Positions 41,774-57,958 of a stretch of 64,000 nucleotides of DNA are shown piece by piece (position 1 is the stretch's first letter; each line of letters starts with the position of its first letter). The position numbers were made by a program, and so were the translations under genes. Source of the stretch: Albidovulum denitrificans (GTDB lineage Bacteria; Pseudomonadota; Alphaproteobacteria; Rhodobacterales; Rhodobacteraceae); assembly GCF_002973535.1 (NCBI RefSeq), contig NZ_PVEP01000010.1, positions 82,851 to 146,850 of the forward strand. Reading direction: 5' to 3'. Below the pieces are notes generated by a model. That model worked only from the letters and a program-made list of their open reading frames with translations. It did not search any database and was not told the DNA's origin.

Positions 41774-41822
41774 CGTCCCGGACCCGATCCGGGACCTCCG
41801 CCCCTGACCGCCGGGGTCCGGG
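41774..41822. repeat. Palindromic repeat, decayed copy
   Basis: The left arm (41774-41798) matches that of the copy at 41463 with one difference, but the right arm is shortened to CCGGGGTCCGGGG, so the hairpin is broken. The two copies lie about 310 bp apart in the same orientation. Confidence 0.7.
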
Positions 41823-41858
41823 GCGGGGTGGAACCCTTCGGCCGCCTGCTCCGCGGTA

Positions 41859-42083
41859 CTAACCGCCGAAGCGGTCGACGACGCGCATCACGGCGTCGGG
41901 GATGTTCTGCGCGGTGAAGCCCATCGGGTTCATCGCCGCCCCGGCAAGGATCATCGCGCAGCCGAGGCCGCCCATGATCACCGCGCCGCCGATCGATTGG
42001 TCGGCCGCGAAGGTGGACAGCAGGCGGATCAGGCCGATCGCCACGCAAGCCAGGCCGAAGACGATGAGCAGATCGCTGGTCAC
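41859..42083 (-). CDS. Small membrane protein with two helices, unknown function
   Basis: A 74-aa protein starting at GTG 42083 behind GGAGG (TSDLLIVFGLACVAIGLIRLL...). The two hydrophobic segments lie at about 4-22 and 32-50, and the C terminus is polar (DAVMRVVDRFGG). No known motif is recognised. The good ribosome site and sensible hydrophobicity pattern support it as real. It is divergent from secE. Confidence 0.65.
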   Translation of the reverse strand: MTSDLLIVFGLACVAIGLIRLLSTFAADQSIGGAVIMGGLGCAMILAGAAMNPMGFTAQNIPDAVMRVVDRFGG

Positions 42084-42212
42084 GCGGTCCTCCGTGCTTT
42101 GGGATGCAGGATCGCAGTCTAGGGCCGGGCCGGGGTTTCGATCAAGACGGCCAAAGACGATGCGCAAAGGCAACGCCACGCGCGATGTCCCGCCGATCGC
42201 GGGGCGGCGGGC

Positions 42213-42241
42213 TTGAATTCGCCACAAAGGCCGCGTATCTC
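42213..42241 (+). promoter_or_regulatory. Putative sigma-70 promoter of secE-nusG
   Basis: TTGAAT (42213-42218), 17 bp, then TATCTC (42236-42241), about 43 bp before the secE ATG. Confidence 0.5.
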
Positions 42242-42283
42242 GCGCCGCATCGCAGATCACAATCCGAAAGCGGGTACGTTCCT

Positions 42284-42466
42284 ATGGCCAATCCCTTGCA
42301 ATTCCTTCAGCAGGTCCGTTCCGAGACGGCGAAGGTGGTCTGGCCGACCCGGCGCGAAGTGCTGCTGACGACCGTGATGGTCTTCATCATGGCGGCGCTG
42401 ACCTCGGTCTTCTTCTTCCTCGTCGATCTGGTGATCCGCAGCGGCCTTCAGGCGGTTCTGGGCTGA
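42284..42466 (+). CDS. secE: SecE, preprotein translocase subunit
   Basis: A 60-aa minimal SecE with one amphipathic helix and one membrane helix. The conserved RSETAKVVWPTRREVLLTT precedes the helix VMVFIMAALTSVFFFLVDLVI. It lacks the two extra N-terminal helices of E. coli SecE, as is usual outside the enterobacteria. The position before nusG is canonical. No tRNA-Trp is seen upstream. Confidence 0.95.
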   Translation: MANPLQFLQQVRSETAKVVWPTRREVLLTTVMVFIMAALTSVFFFLVDLVIRSGLQAVLG

Positions 42467-42538
42467 TCCGCCGGGCGGGCGATCAGCCTTGAAATCGCGG
42501 GGAAAGCTTTGTATGCGGGGCGAAATTTCCCGACACCG

Positions 42539-42571
42539 GCGCGCAACGATTCGGTATGCGCGCTGTTTTTT
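42539..42571 (+). terminator. Intrinsic terminator/attenuator between secE and nusG
   Basis: GCGCGCA (42539-42545) pairs with TGCGCGC (42557-42563) over an 11-nt loop, followed by TG and six T. It may reduce read-through from secE into nusG. Confidence 0.6.
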
Positions 42572-42652
42572 GTTCGGGTGAGCGTGGGGAAACCCACTGA
42601 ATTTACGGAATAAAACGGCGGTCCGCCGCCGGACGAGCGAGGTCGAAGGCAG

Positions 42653-43186
42653 ATGGCGAAGCGGTGGTATTCGGTGAGCGTTCTTTCGAACTTCGAGAAG
42701 AAGGTCGCCGAGCAGATCAGGGCTGCCGTGGTCGAGAAGGGCCTTGAGGAAGAGATCGACGAGGTTCTGGTCCCGACCGAGGAAGTGCTGGAAATCCGGC
42801 GCGGCAAGAAGGTCACCTCTGAACGTCGCTTCATGCCGGGTTATGTGCTGGTGCGGATGGACATGACCGACCGGGGCTATCACCTCATCACCTCGATCAA
42901 CCGGGTGACCGGGTTCCTCGGCCCGCAGGGCAAGCCGATGCCGATGCGGGACGATGAGGTCAACCAGATCCTTAACCGCGTCGAAGAAGGGGAGGCCGCG
43001 CCGCGCAGCCTTATCAGCTTCGAGGTGGGCGAGCAGGTGAAGGTGACCGACGGGCCGTTCGACGGCTTCTCGGGCATGGTCGAGGAAGTCGATGAACATG
43101 CAAGCCGCCTGAAGGTGACGGTGTCGATCTTCGGCCGGCCGACGCCGGTCGAGCTGGAATTCACGCAGGTGCAGAAAGTCGCCTGA
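42653..43186 (+). CDS. nusG: NusG, transcription elongation/antitermination factor
   Basis: A 177-aa NusG with an N-terminal NGN domain (MAKRWYSVSVLSNFEKKVAEQI; MPGYVLVRMDM) and a C-terminal KOW domain (FEVGEQVKVTDGPFDGFSGMVEEVD). It couples RNA polymerase to Rho and to the ribosome. GAAGG precedes the ATG. It lies 88 bp ahead of rplK. Confidence 0.97.
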   Translation: MAKRWYSVSVLSNFEKKVAEQIRAAVVEKGLEEEIDEVLVPTEEVLEIRRGKKVTSERRFMPGYVLVRMDMTDRGYHLITSINRVTGFLGPQGKPMPMRDDEVNQILNRVEEGEAAPRSLISFEVGEQVKVTDGPFDGFSGMVEEVDEHASRLKVTVSIFGRPTPVELEFTQVQKVA

Positions 43187-43273
43187 CGTGTGAGCCGTGG
43201 GAGGCCGCGCCTGTGGGCGGGCCGGACCACTAAACTGCACCTTTCGGGGTGCCAGTGACAAAGGAGAGGCCAC

Positions 43274-43726
43274 ATGGCCAAGAAAGTCGTCGGGCAGCTC
43301 AAGCTGCAAATCAAGGCGGGGCAAGCCAACCCGTCGCCCCCCGTCGGTCCCGCGCTGGGCCAGCGGGGCATCAACATCATGGAATTCTGCAAGGCCTTCA
43401 ACGCGAAGACGCAGGAGATGGAGCAGGGGGCGCCGATCCCCGTTGTCATCACCTACTACGCCGACAAGTCCTTCAGCTTCGAGACCAAGACCTCCCCGGC
43501 CTCGTTCTACCTCAAGAAGGCCGCTGGCCTGAAGCCGGTGGGCAAGCGCAACCGTCCGCGCGGGTCGGAAAAGCCGGGCCGCGACGTGGCCGGTTATGTG
43601 ACCGTGGCGCAGGTGCGCGAGATCGCCGAAGCCAAGATGAAGGACCTGTCCGCCAACGACGTCGAAGCCGCGATGCAGATCATCCTCGGCTCGGCCCGTT
43701 CGATCGGTATCGAGGTGAAGGGGTAA
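43274..43726 (+). CDS. rplK: 50S ribosomal protein L11
   Basis: A 150-aa L11, with the N-terminal proline-rich stretch [22 protein letters not shown] and C-terminal RNA-binding domain typical of the GTPase-associated centre. AGGAGAGG lies upstream. The rplA gene starts 4 bp after its stop. Confidence 0.98.
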   Translation: MAKKVVGQLKLQIKAGQANPSPPVGPALGQRGINIMEFCKAFNAKTQEMEQGAPIPVVITYYADKSFSFETKTSPASFYLKKAAGLKPVGKRNRPRGSEKPGRDVAGYVTVAQVREIAEAKMKDLSANDVEAAMQIILGSARSIGIEVKG

Positions 43727-43729
43727 ATC

Positions 43730-44431
43730 ATGGCCAAGCTCGGTAAACGTAGCACGGCGGCCCGCGCCGCCTTCGAAGGCAAGTCGAACCTTTCGGTCGA
43801 GGATGCCGTCAAGCTGATCAAGGGCGCCGCGTCGGCCAAGTTCGACGAGACGCTGGAGATCGCGATGAACCTCGGCGTCGACCCGCGCCACGCCGACCAG
43901 ATGGTCCGTGGCGTTGTCACGCTGCCGAACGGCACCGGCAAGACGGTGCGCGTGGCGGTCTTCGCCCGTGGCGCCAAGGCCGATGAGGCCACGGCGGCCG
44001 GGGCCGACATCGTTGGCGCCGAAGACCTGATGGAGACGATCCAGTCCGGCAAGATCGAGTTCGACCGTTGCATCGCGACGCCGGACATGATGCCGCTGGT
44101 CGGCCGTCTGGGCAAGATCCTCGGCCCGCGCAACCTGATGCCGAACCCGAAGGTCGGCACCGTGACGATGGATGTGAAAGCCGCCGTCGAGGCCGCCAAG
44201 GGCGGTGAGGTCCAGTTCAAGGTCGAGAAGGCCGGTGTGATCCATGCCGGTGTCGGCAAGGTCTCGTTCGACGAGGGCAAGCTGGCCGAGAACGTCCGCG
44301 CCTTCGTGGACGCCGTGTCGCGCGCGAAGCCCGCGGGCGCCAAGGGGGCCTATCTCAAAAAGGTCTCTCTGTCCTCGACCATGGGTCCGGGCGTCAGTGT
44401 CGATCTCGTCTCGGCCTCGGGCAACGCCTGA
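43730..44431 (+). CDS. rplA: 50S ribosomal protein L1
   Basis: A 233-aa L1 with the signature region [23 protein letters not shown] (here [18 protein letters not shown]). It forms the L1 stalk and is the autoregulator of the L11 operon in characterised bacteria. It is followed directly by an intrinsic terminator, so rplKA ends here rather than reading into rplJL. Confidence 0.98.
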   Translation: MAKLGKRSTAARAAFEGKSNLSVEDAVKLIKGAASAKFDETLEIAMNLGVDPRHADQMVRGVVTLPNGTGKTVRVAVFARGAKADEATAAGADIVGAEDLMETIQSGKIEFDRCIATPDMMPLVGRLGKILGPRNLMPNPKVGTVTMDVKAAVEAAKGGEVQFKVEKAGVIHAGVGKVSFDEGKLAENVRAFVDAVSRAKPAGAKGAYLKKVSLSSTMGPGVSVDLVSASGNA

Positions 44432-44460
44432 TCGGGCGAAAGCCGATGAAACAAGGGGAA

Positions 44461-44486
44461 GGCGGGTCTGCAAGGCCCGCCTTTTT
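44461..44486 (+). terminator. Rho-independent terminator of rplKA
   Basis: GGCGGGTCT-GCA-AGGCCCGCC (one G-U pair) is followed by TTTTT, 29 bp after the rplA stop. Confidence 0.88.
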
Positions 44487-44607
44487 CTATTGCGCGGGGG
44501 TAACAGTCAGGGCGAATTCCCGCCGCGGCCTGCTGGCGGGGGTGGCCTTTGCGGGCAGATTGCCGCACCATGGGGCCAAACAGTCATCGAGAGCAGGCAG
44601 CAGCATA

Positions 44608-45402
44608 ATGAAAACCACCACCTCCACTTTTGCATTCCTGGCGGGGCTGATGGTCCTGTCCGTCCCCGTGACCGCCGTGGCGGGTGGCTTGTCCGATCCG
44701 GCGCCGACGCCGGTGATCGCCGCCGCGCGGGCCGAACCGGGCCGCGCTTTCCCGGCGATCTTCGGTGCGAACTCGGCCATTCCGGCGCCGGGCGGCACCG
44801 CCTATGGCGCGCTGACCTATACCAACCCGCGCCGCGGCGTGTCCGGTCAGGGCGGCGACGGCGATCTGGCGCTGGGCTATGTCTTCGGCAACCCGGTGAC
44901 GGGGCTGAGCGTGACGACCGGCGTCAACATCACCTCGCTTGAGGATTTCGGCGAAGATGGTGCCTTTGACCTCTCCATCGCGCGGATGCTGCGGGCCAGC
45001 GGCAATTCGGCCACCTTCATCGGCGCCTCGGCGGGCAATATCTTTGCCTGGGGCGATGCGAAGCTGGATGACGAGAAGTATTCCGCCTATGTCTCCCACC
45101 TTGTCGGGTTCCAGACGGCGGGCGGCGAGGTGCCGGTGCAGTTCACGCTGGGCTATGGCGACAACACCACCCGCAAGGATGATGGCTCTGGCCTGATGAA
45201 AGAGGGTGTCTTTGCCGGTGTCGGCGTCGGGTTGAATGAGGTTCTTTCGGCCTCCATCTCGGCCACGACGACGCAGGCGAATATCGGCTTCACCATGGTC
45301 GTGCCGCAGGTGCCGGGCCTTGGCGTGTCGCTGGGCATGTATGACGTCACCGACAACACCGACCGGCGCCAGGGCGCGCTGTCCGTCGGCTTCAGTTTTT
45401 AA
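44608..45402 (+). CDS. Exported protein, probable small outer-membrane barrel, unknown function
   Basis: 264 aa from ATG 44608 (MKTTTSTFAFLAG...), with a Sec signal peptide ending near residue 26 (VAGG). The rest alternates glycine and polar residues in a beta-strand pattern (FIGASAGNIFAWG, GVFAGVGVGLNEVLSASISATT). The chain ends in the aromatic VGFSF, a typical terminal strand for insertion of outer-membrane proteins. I recognise no named family. It sits between the rplKA terminator and a second small exported protein, splitting the usual rplKA-rplJL order. Confidence 0.75.
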   Translation: MKTTTSTFAFLAGLMVLSVPVTAVAGGLSDPAPTPVIAAARAEPGRAFPAIFGANSAIPAPGGTAYGALTYTNPRRGVSGQGGDGDLALGYVFGNPVTGLSVTTGVNITSLEDFGEDGAFDLSIARMLRASGNSATFIGASAGNIFAWGDAKLDDEKYSAYVSHLVGFQTAGGEVPVQFTLGYGDNTTRKDDGSGLMKEGVFAGVGVGLNEVLSASISATTTQANIGFTMVVPQVPGLGVSLGMYDVTDNTDRRQGALSVGFSF

Positions 45403-45426
45403 TCCGGGGGCGGAAAGGGAACTACG

Positions 45427-45702
45427 ATGAAAAAGATCACCACGCTTCTCTGCGGCATCGCCATGGCGGCCGCTCTGTCCACCCCGGTACACGCGGGCGG
45501 CCAATCGACGACGGGGTCGTCGGCGACCCCCAACCCCGCTGCAATTGTCGGCGTGTACTACGAAAGGGTCTCGGGCATGAGGTTGGAGGTTCGGGCCGAC
45601 GGTCAGGGCGATCTTTACGGCAGATCCGGCCAGCGTATTGGATCAGGCGCTTTAGATAGCTCATACATTGCAGGTATTATCGGGATGTTCGAGAAAGGCT
45701 AG
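45427..45702 (+). CDS. Small exported protein, 91 aa, unknown function
   Basis: Starts MKKITTLLCGIAMAAALSTPVHAGG, a clear signal peptide (cleavage about 23). The mature part is about 68 residues, glycine- and serine-rich, without cysteine. A good GGAAAGGGA ribosome site lies upstream. It follows the barrel-like gene by 24 bp, so they probably form a two-gene unit ended by the hairpin at 45722. Confidence 0.7.
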   Translation: MKKITTLLCGIAMAAALSTPVHAGGQSTTGSSATPNPAAIVGVYYERVSGMRLEVRADGQGDLYGRSGQRIGSGALDSSYIAGIIGMFEKG

Positions 45703-45721
45703 CAAGACCTGCGCGATCTTT

Positions 45722-45744
45722 GGGCGGCAGTCGTTATGCCGCCC
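45722..45744 (+). terminator. Hairpin after the small exported protein gene
   Basis: GGGCGGCA (45722-45729) pairs with TGCCGCCC (45737-45744). It is followed by CTTCTGTGTT, a poor U-tract, so this is a probable weak terminator. Confidence 0.55.
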
Positions 45745-45841
45745 CTTCTGTGTTCTGGCTAAAATGCGCACAGGAATCGACAAGTTCGGCAGCCTGCACC
45801 GACCTTCGCCAATCATGGAGCGCGGTTTTAACGGAACGCCC

Positions 45842-45870
45842 TTGGCAACCCCTTATTAAGCCGCTAACAC
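45842..45870 (+). promoter_or_regulatory. Putative sigma-70 promoter of rplJL-rpoBC
   Basis: TTGGCA (45842-45847), 17 bp, then TAACAC (45865-45870). Transcription would start about 45877, giving a leader of about 225 nt before rplJ. Confidence 0.6.
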
Positions 45871-46100
45871 CACACGGCGCAGAAGCGTGCGATTCGTCGC
45901 ACGCTTCTTCGTTTTCGTCCGAGACGGCGGGTTGGGGTGCAAATCCCGGTAATTCCTGCCCGAGGCGGGATCAGACATTCTTCCCAACGCTCGTACCGTC
46001 GAGCGCCGGGCGGTGCTGGTTCCGTAAATGCGGACCAAGAGCCGCCGGAGCGATCCGGTAACTTGAGCCGGGGGGAAACCCCCATACTTGGAGCGAAACT
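45871..46100 (+). ncRNA. rplJ leader region with strong 5' hairpin
   Basis: The leader of the L10 operon. Right after the putative start, a perfect 12-bp stem AGAAGCGTGCGA-TTCG-TCGCACGCTTCT (45881-45908) is followed by TCGTTTTCG. Further structure follows (46000-46075). L10-L12 autoregulation through the leader is known in other bacteria; whether this sequence has the L10 kink-turn site I cannot say. Confidence 0.55.
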
Positions 46101-46616
46101 GTGGATAGAGCCCAGAAAGAGAAAGTGGTCGAGGAACTCGGCCAGATCTTCGAAAGCTCTGGCGTCGTGGTGGTGGCCCACTACGAAGGCATGACAGTTG
46201 CTCAGATGCAGGACCTTCGCGCTTCGATGCGTGAAGCGGGTGGGTCCGTCCGCGTCGCCAAGAACAGGCTCGCCAAGATCGCCCTTGAGGGGAAGCCTTG
46301 CGAAAGCATCGCAGCACTCCTCACGGGCATGACCGTGCTGGCTTATTCCGAAGACCCCGTCGCTGCGGCGAAGGTCACGGAAAAGTACGCCAAGGGGAAC
46401 GAGAAATTCGTGATCCTCGGCGGTGCCATGGGCAGCACGGCACTTGACGCCGCCGGTGTGAAAGCCGTCGCCGCGATGCCGTCCCGTGAGGAGCTTATCG
46501 CTTCCATTGCGGGCTGCATCGGTGCGCCTGCTTCCAACATCGCCGGTGCCATTGGCGCACCTGCTTCGAACATCGCGGGCATCCTTTCGACCTTGGAAGA
46601 GCGGGAAGCCGCGTGA
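46101..46616 (+). CDS. rplJ: 50S ribosomal protein L10
   Basis: A 171-aa L10, starting with GTG (46101) behind GGAG. The N-terminal domain ([27 protein letters not shown]) binds 23S rRNA. The C-terminal helix that carries L7/L12 dimers shows the repeated GAPASNIAG segment, usual for this family. Confidence 0.97.
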   Translation: MDRAQKEKVVEELGQIFESSGVVVVAHYEGMTVAQMQDLRASMREAGGSVRVAKNRLAKIALEGKPCESIAALLTGMTVLAYSEDPVAAAKVTEKYAKGNEKFVILGGAMGSTALDAAGVKAVAAMPSREELIASIAGCIGAPASNIAGAIGAPASNIAGILSTLEEREAA

Positions 46617-46687
46617 GCAACCATTCGTGTCCTCGCAAAGGGTTGAAACCCGACGTTGGAACACAAATCTAGGAACGGAACAGAGAA

Positions 46688-47065
46688 ATGGCTGATCTGA
46701 AAAAACTCGCCGAAGAGATCGTGAACCTCACGCTTCTCCAGGCCCAGGAACTGAAAACCATCCTGAAAGACGAATACGGCATCGAGCCCGCCGCTGGTGG
46801 CGCGGTCATGATGGCCGGTCCGGCTGCCGGCGGTGCTGCCGAAGCCGCGGAAGAGAAGACCGAATTCGACGTCGTCCTGACCGACGCCGGCGCGCAGAAG
46901 ATCAACGTGATCAAGGAAGTGCGTGCGATCACGGGTCTTGGCCTGAAAGAAGCCAAGGACCTCGTGGAAGCCGGTGGCAAGGTCAAGGAAGGCGCGGCCA
47001 AGGCCGAAGCCGAAGAGATCAAGAAGAAGCTCGAAGAGGCTGGCGCCAAGGTCGAGCTCAAGTAA
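46688..47065 (+). CDS. rplL: 50S ribosomal protein L7/L12
   Basis: A 125-aa L7/L12 with the Ala/Gly-rich hinge ([21 protein letters not shown]) and C-terminal domain [20 protein letters not shown]. It lies 71 bp after rplJ. It is the multi-copy factor-binding stalk protein. Confidence 0.98.
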   Translation: MADLKKLAEEIVNLTLLQAQELKTILKDEYGIEPAAGGAVMMAGPAAGGAAEAAEEKTEFDVVLTDAGAQKINVIKEVRAITGLGLKEAKDLVEAGGKVKEGAAKAEAEEIKKKLEEAGAKVELK

Positions 47066-47070
47066 TCGTC

Positions 47071-47174
47071 CGGGACTTCGGTCCCGACGTGAAAATCTGG
47101 CTGGGTCCGGGGGTTTCCCGGGCCCAGCCGAACCTGTCTTGGAAGGGGCATTGCGCCCCGATGCCCCTTCCAAG
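47071..47174 (+). promoter_or_regulatory. Three successive hairpins in the rplL-rpoB spacer
   Basis: Hairpin 1 is CGGGAC-TTCG-GTCCCG (47071-47086). Hairpin 2 has GGCTGGG/CCCAGCC arms (47099-47129). Hairpin 3 is a perfect 14-bp stem, 47138-47151 with 47161-47174. In E. coli this spacer holds an attenuator and an RNase III site; a similar role is likely here. Confidence 0.65.
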
Positions 47175-47307
47175 GCGTGGTTTTGCGGTTCGGGAGCTTT
47201 CCGGTGGGACGGAGGGCATGAATTGAACCGCCCCCCTTCATTCGCATGCGGCGCGTGCCGGGCCCCGACGGCACGCCCCCGCGAAGAGACGAAAGGTGAC
47301 GACGAGC

Positions 47308-51441
<4,134 letters not shown>

Positions 51442-51455
51442 GACCCGGTCTCACC

Positions 51456-51485
51456 CGTAGGATGGGCAATATTGCCCATCCTACG
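51456..51485. repeat. Perfect 30-bp palindrome between rpoB and rpoC
   Basis: CGTAGGATGGGCAAT followed directly by its reverse complement, lying 14 bp after the rpoB stop. The same GTAGGATGGGC/GCCCATCCTAC core occurs between fusA and tuf. Confidence 0.85.
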
Positions 51486-51514
51486 CCCCACCGCCCCAAT
51501 TCAAGGATTTGAAG

Positions 51515-55768
<4,254 letters not shown>

Positions 55769-55792
55769 CCGTTGCGTCGAACGTGAGACATG

Positions 55793-55825
55793 GAAACGCC
55801 CCGCGCCACAAGCGCGGGGCGTTTC
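55793..55825 (+). terminator. Terminator after rpoC
   Basis: A perfect 14-bp stem, GAAACGCCCCGCGC-CACAA-GCGCGGGGCGTTTC, followed by GCTTTG. The long stem makes it a convincing end of the rplJL-rpoBC operon despite the short U-run. Confidence 0.8.
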
Positions 55826-55933
55826 GCTTTGTAGCGGTCACAATGTTCCCGGACCCCGGACCTTGCCCCGTGGCGGGGGCAGGTCTATGCGCGAAGACAG
55901 GGTCCACAGCGGGGACGGGCAGGGAACAGGCCG

Positions 55934-56842
55934 ATGACGCTATCCGACAACGCGCGCGGGTCGCTCTGGATGGGCATCGCGATGGGTGCCTTCACGCTGA
56001 ACGATGCCTGTATGAAGGCGGTGACAGAAACGATGCCGCTTTATCAGGCGATGTTCCTGCGCGGCGTTCTGACCACGGTCCTGATCGCCGCAATCGGCAT
56101 AAGGGCCGGGACCCTGCGTTTTGACTGGGCCCCGTCGGACCGTTTCTGGATGGCGCTGCGGACGGTGGGGGAGGTCGGCGGGACCGTCACCTTCCTGACT
56201 GCGCTGCGCCACATGCCGCTGGCCAACCTGTCGGCCATTCTTCAATCGCTGCCGCTGGCCGTGACGCTTGCCGCCGCGCTGCTGATGCGTGAGGCGGTCG
56301 GCTGGCGGCGACTTGTCGCGATCCTTGTCGGGTTTGGCGGGGTTCTGCTGATCGTGCGGCCAGGGACCGAGGGCTTTGATCGCTGGTCGCTTCTGGGGCT
56401 GGTTTCGGTCGCGTTCGTGGTGTTGCGCGATCTGTCGACGCGGCGCATGTCCTCGGACCTGACCTCGGTGACGGTGGCCTTTTCGGCGGCGGCCTCGGTG
56501 GCGGTCACGGCGTTGGCCGTGCTGCCGTTTTCCGGCTGGGCGCCGGTACGGGGGGCAGAGATGGGGCTGATCGCCGGGGCCTCGGCGTTTCTTGTCGCCG
56601 GGTACATCCTGATCGTGATGGCGATGCGGGTCGGCGACATCGCGCTGGTGGCGCCGTTCCGGTATACGTCCCTCATCTTCGCGGTGGTGCTGGGCTGGGC
56701 GATCTTCGGCCAGTTCCCGGACGCCTTCACGCTGCTTGGCGGCGCCATCGTCATCGCGACGGGGATCTACACGTTCCACCGGGAGAGGGTGCGGGGCCAA
56801 AAGCTCGCCCAGCCGGTCAAGGCGCCCCTGCGCCTGCGCTAG
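55934..56842 (+). CDS. EamA/DMT-family transporter
   Basis: A 302-aa membrane protein with ten predicted helices in two EamA repeats. The first repeat is MGIAMGAFTLNDACMKAV..., and the second contains VGDIALVAPFRYTSLIFAVVLGWAIFGQ. Members export small metabolites; the substrate is unknown. It lies 80 bp upstream of the glycosyltransferase gene, possibly as the first gene of that group. Confidence 0.88.
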   Translation: MTLSDNARGSLWMGIAMGAFTLNDACMKAVTETMPLYQAMFLRGVLTTVLIAAIGIRAGTLRFDWAPSDRFWMALRTVGEVGGTVTFLTALRHMPLANLSAILQSLPLAVTLAAALLMREAVGWRRLVAILVGFGGVLLIVRPGTEGFDRWSLLGLVSVAFVVLRDLSTRRMSSDLTSVTVAFSAAASVAVTALAVLPFSGWAPVRGAEMGLIAGASAFLVAGYILIVMAMRVGDIALVAPFRYTSLIFAVVLGWAIFGQFPDAFTLLGGAIVIATGIYTFHRERVRGQKLAQPVKAPLRLR

Positions 56843-56921
56843 GGCCGCGCGCATTTACAAGCGCGGTGCCATCCGCTACCACCGCCCCCACCTGCCGCAG
56901 GGCGCAGAGGTCAGAAGCGTC

Positions 56922-57650
56922 ATGGTCGAAGTTTCCATCGTCATCCCCGCCAGGAACGAATCCGGCAATATCCTGCCGCTGCTGGACGGCATCGACGCCG
57001 CCTGCACGGGCAAGGCCGATTATGAGGTGATCGTGGTCGACGATTGTTCGACCGACGGTATGGGCGATCTGGTCCGCGCGCGCATGGCCGGGCATCCGAA
57101 CCTGCGGCTGATCCGTCACGACGTGTCGGGCGGGCAAAGCGCGGGGGTCCATAGCGGCGTTCTTGCCGCGAAGGGCGGGGTCGTCTGCACGCTGGACGGC
57201 GACGGGCAGAACCCGCCCGAGGAATTGCCGAAACTGTTCCTGCCCTTGCTGGCCGAAGGGTCGGATGCGATCGGGCTGGTCGCCGGGCAAAGGGTCGGGC
57301 GGCAGGATACGATGTCGAAAAAGCTCGCCTCGCGCCTTGCCAATGCGCTGCGGTCCTGGGCGCTGAACGACAAGACGCGCGATACCGGCTGCGGGCTGAA
57401 AGGCTTTCGGCGCGAGGCCTTCCTGCGGCTGCCGTTCTTCAACCACATGCACCGCTATCTGCCCGCGCTTTTCGCCCGCGACGGCTGGCAGGTCGCCCAT
57501 GTCGATGTCAGCCACCGGCCAAGGGGCGAGGGGCGGTCGAACTACAACAACCTTCAGCGCGGCTTCGTCGGCGCGGTGGACCTGATCGGGGTCATGTGGC
57601 TTCTCAGGCGGCGCAAGGTGTCGCGGCCGACAGAGGCGGGGCAGGGGTAA
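56922..57650 (+). CDS. Family 2 glycosyltransferase (polyprenyl-phosphate glycosyltransferase type)
   Basis: A 242-aa GT-A fold enzyme with VVDDCSTDG (about 39-46) and the metal motif LDGDGQNPPE (about 91-100), resembling dolichyl-phosphate mannosyltransferase and ArnC-type enzymes without the C-terminal membrane helices. It likely charges undecaprenyl phosphate with a sugar for the GT39 enzyme encoded two genes downstream. It lies 2 bp ahead of the next gene. Confidence 0.85.
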   Translation: MVEVSIVIPARNESGNILPLLDGIDAACTGKADYEVIVVDDCSTDGMGDLVRARMAGHPNLRLIRHDVSGGQSAGVHSGVLAAKGGVVCTLDGDGQNPPEELPKLFLPLLAEGSDAIGLVAGQRVGRQDTMSKKLASRLANALRSWALNDKTRDTGCGLKGFRREAFLRLPFFNHMHRYLPALFARDGWQVAHVDVSHRPRGEGRSNYNNLQRGFVGAVDLIGVMWLLRRRKVSRPTEAGQG

Positions 57651-57652
57651 AC

Positions 57653-57958
57653 ATGGACCGCGTCTTTGCCATCCTGCATGTCGAAAGCTGGGCGGAGTTC
57701 TGGTGGGTCGCCTTCGGGCTTCTTGGCCAGTTGATGTTCACGGGCCGGTTCCTGGTTCAGTGGATCGCCTCCGAGCGGGCGAAGAAATCGGTCGTGCCGA
57801 TCCTTTTTTGGTATTTCTCCATGGGCGGCGGGCTGATCCTTCTGGCCTATGCGATCTACCGCAAGGACCCGGTCTTTGTGCTGGGGCAGTCACTTGGCGT
57901 CTTCATCTATGCCCGTAATCTCTGGCTGATCCGGCGCGAGAGGCAGGCGAATGCCTGA
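57653..57958 (+). CDS. Lipid A biosynthesis N-terminal domain (LAB_N) membrane protein
   Basis: A 101-aa protein with three predicted helices and the LAB_N hallmark GRFLVQWIASERAKKSVVPILFWYFS. Such domains accompany sugar modification of lipid A or related lipids and are distantly like small multidrug-type permeases; one possibility is flipping the polyprenyl-linked sugar. It overlaps the GT39 gene by 8 bp. Confidence 0.85.
   Translation: MDRVFAILHVESWAEFWWVAFGLLGQLMFTGRFLVQWIASERAKKSVVPILFWYFSMGGGLILLAYAIYRKDPVFVLGQSLGVFIYARNLWLIRRERQANA

Larger units (their letters stand above)
41363..41858. other. Gene-free 496-bp region with palindromic repeats
   Basis: I find no supportable gene here. 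Frames on both strands are shadows with atypical composition. The region holds one intact and one decayed copy of a palindromic repeat, listed separately. Confidence 0.6.

Noticed and set aside
42084..42283. Expected tRNA-Trp upstream of secE
   Set aside because: I looked for a cloverleaf and a TTCGA-type T-arm and found none. No tRNA or rRNA gene was seen anywhere in the window.
46500..46585. Tandem duplication (GAPASNIAG twice) in L10 as a strain-specific oddity
   Set aside because: Repeated APA-type segments are usual in the L10 C-terminal helix that binds L7/L12.
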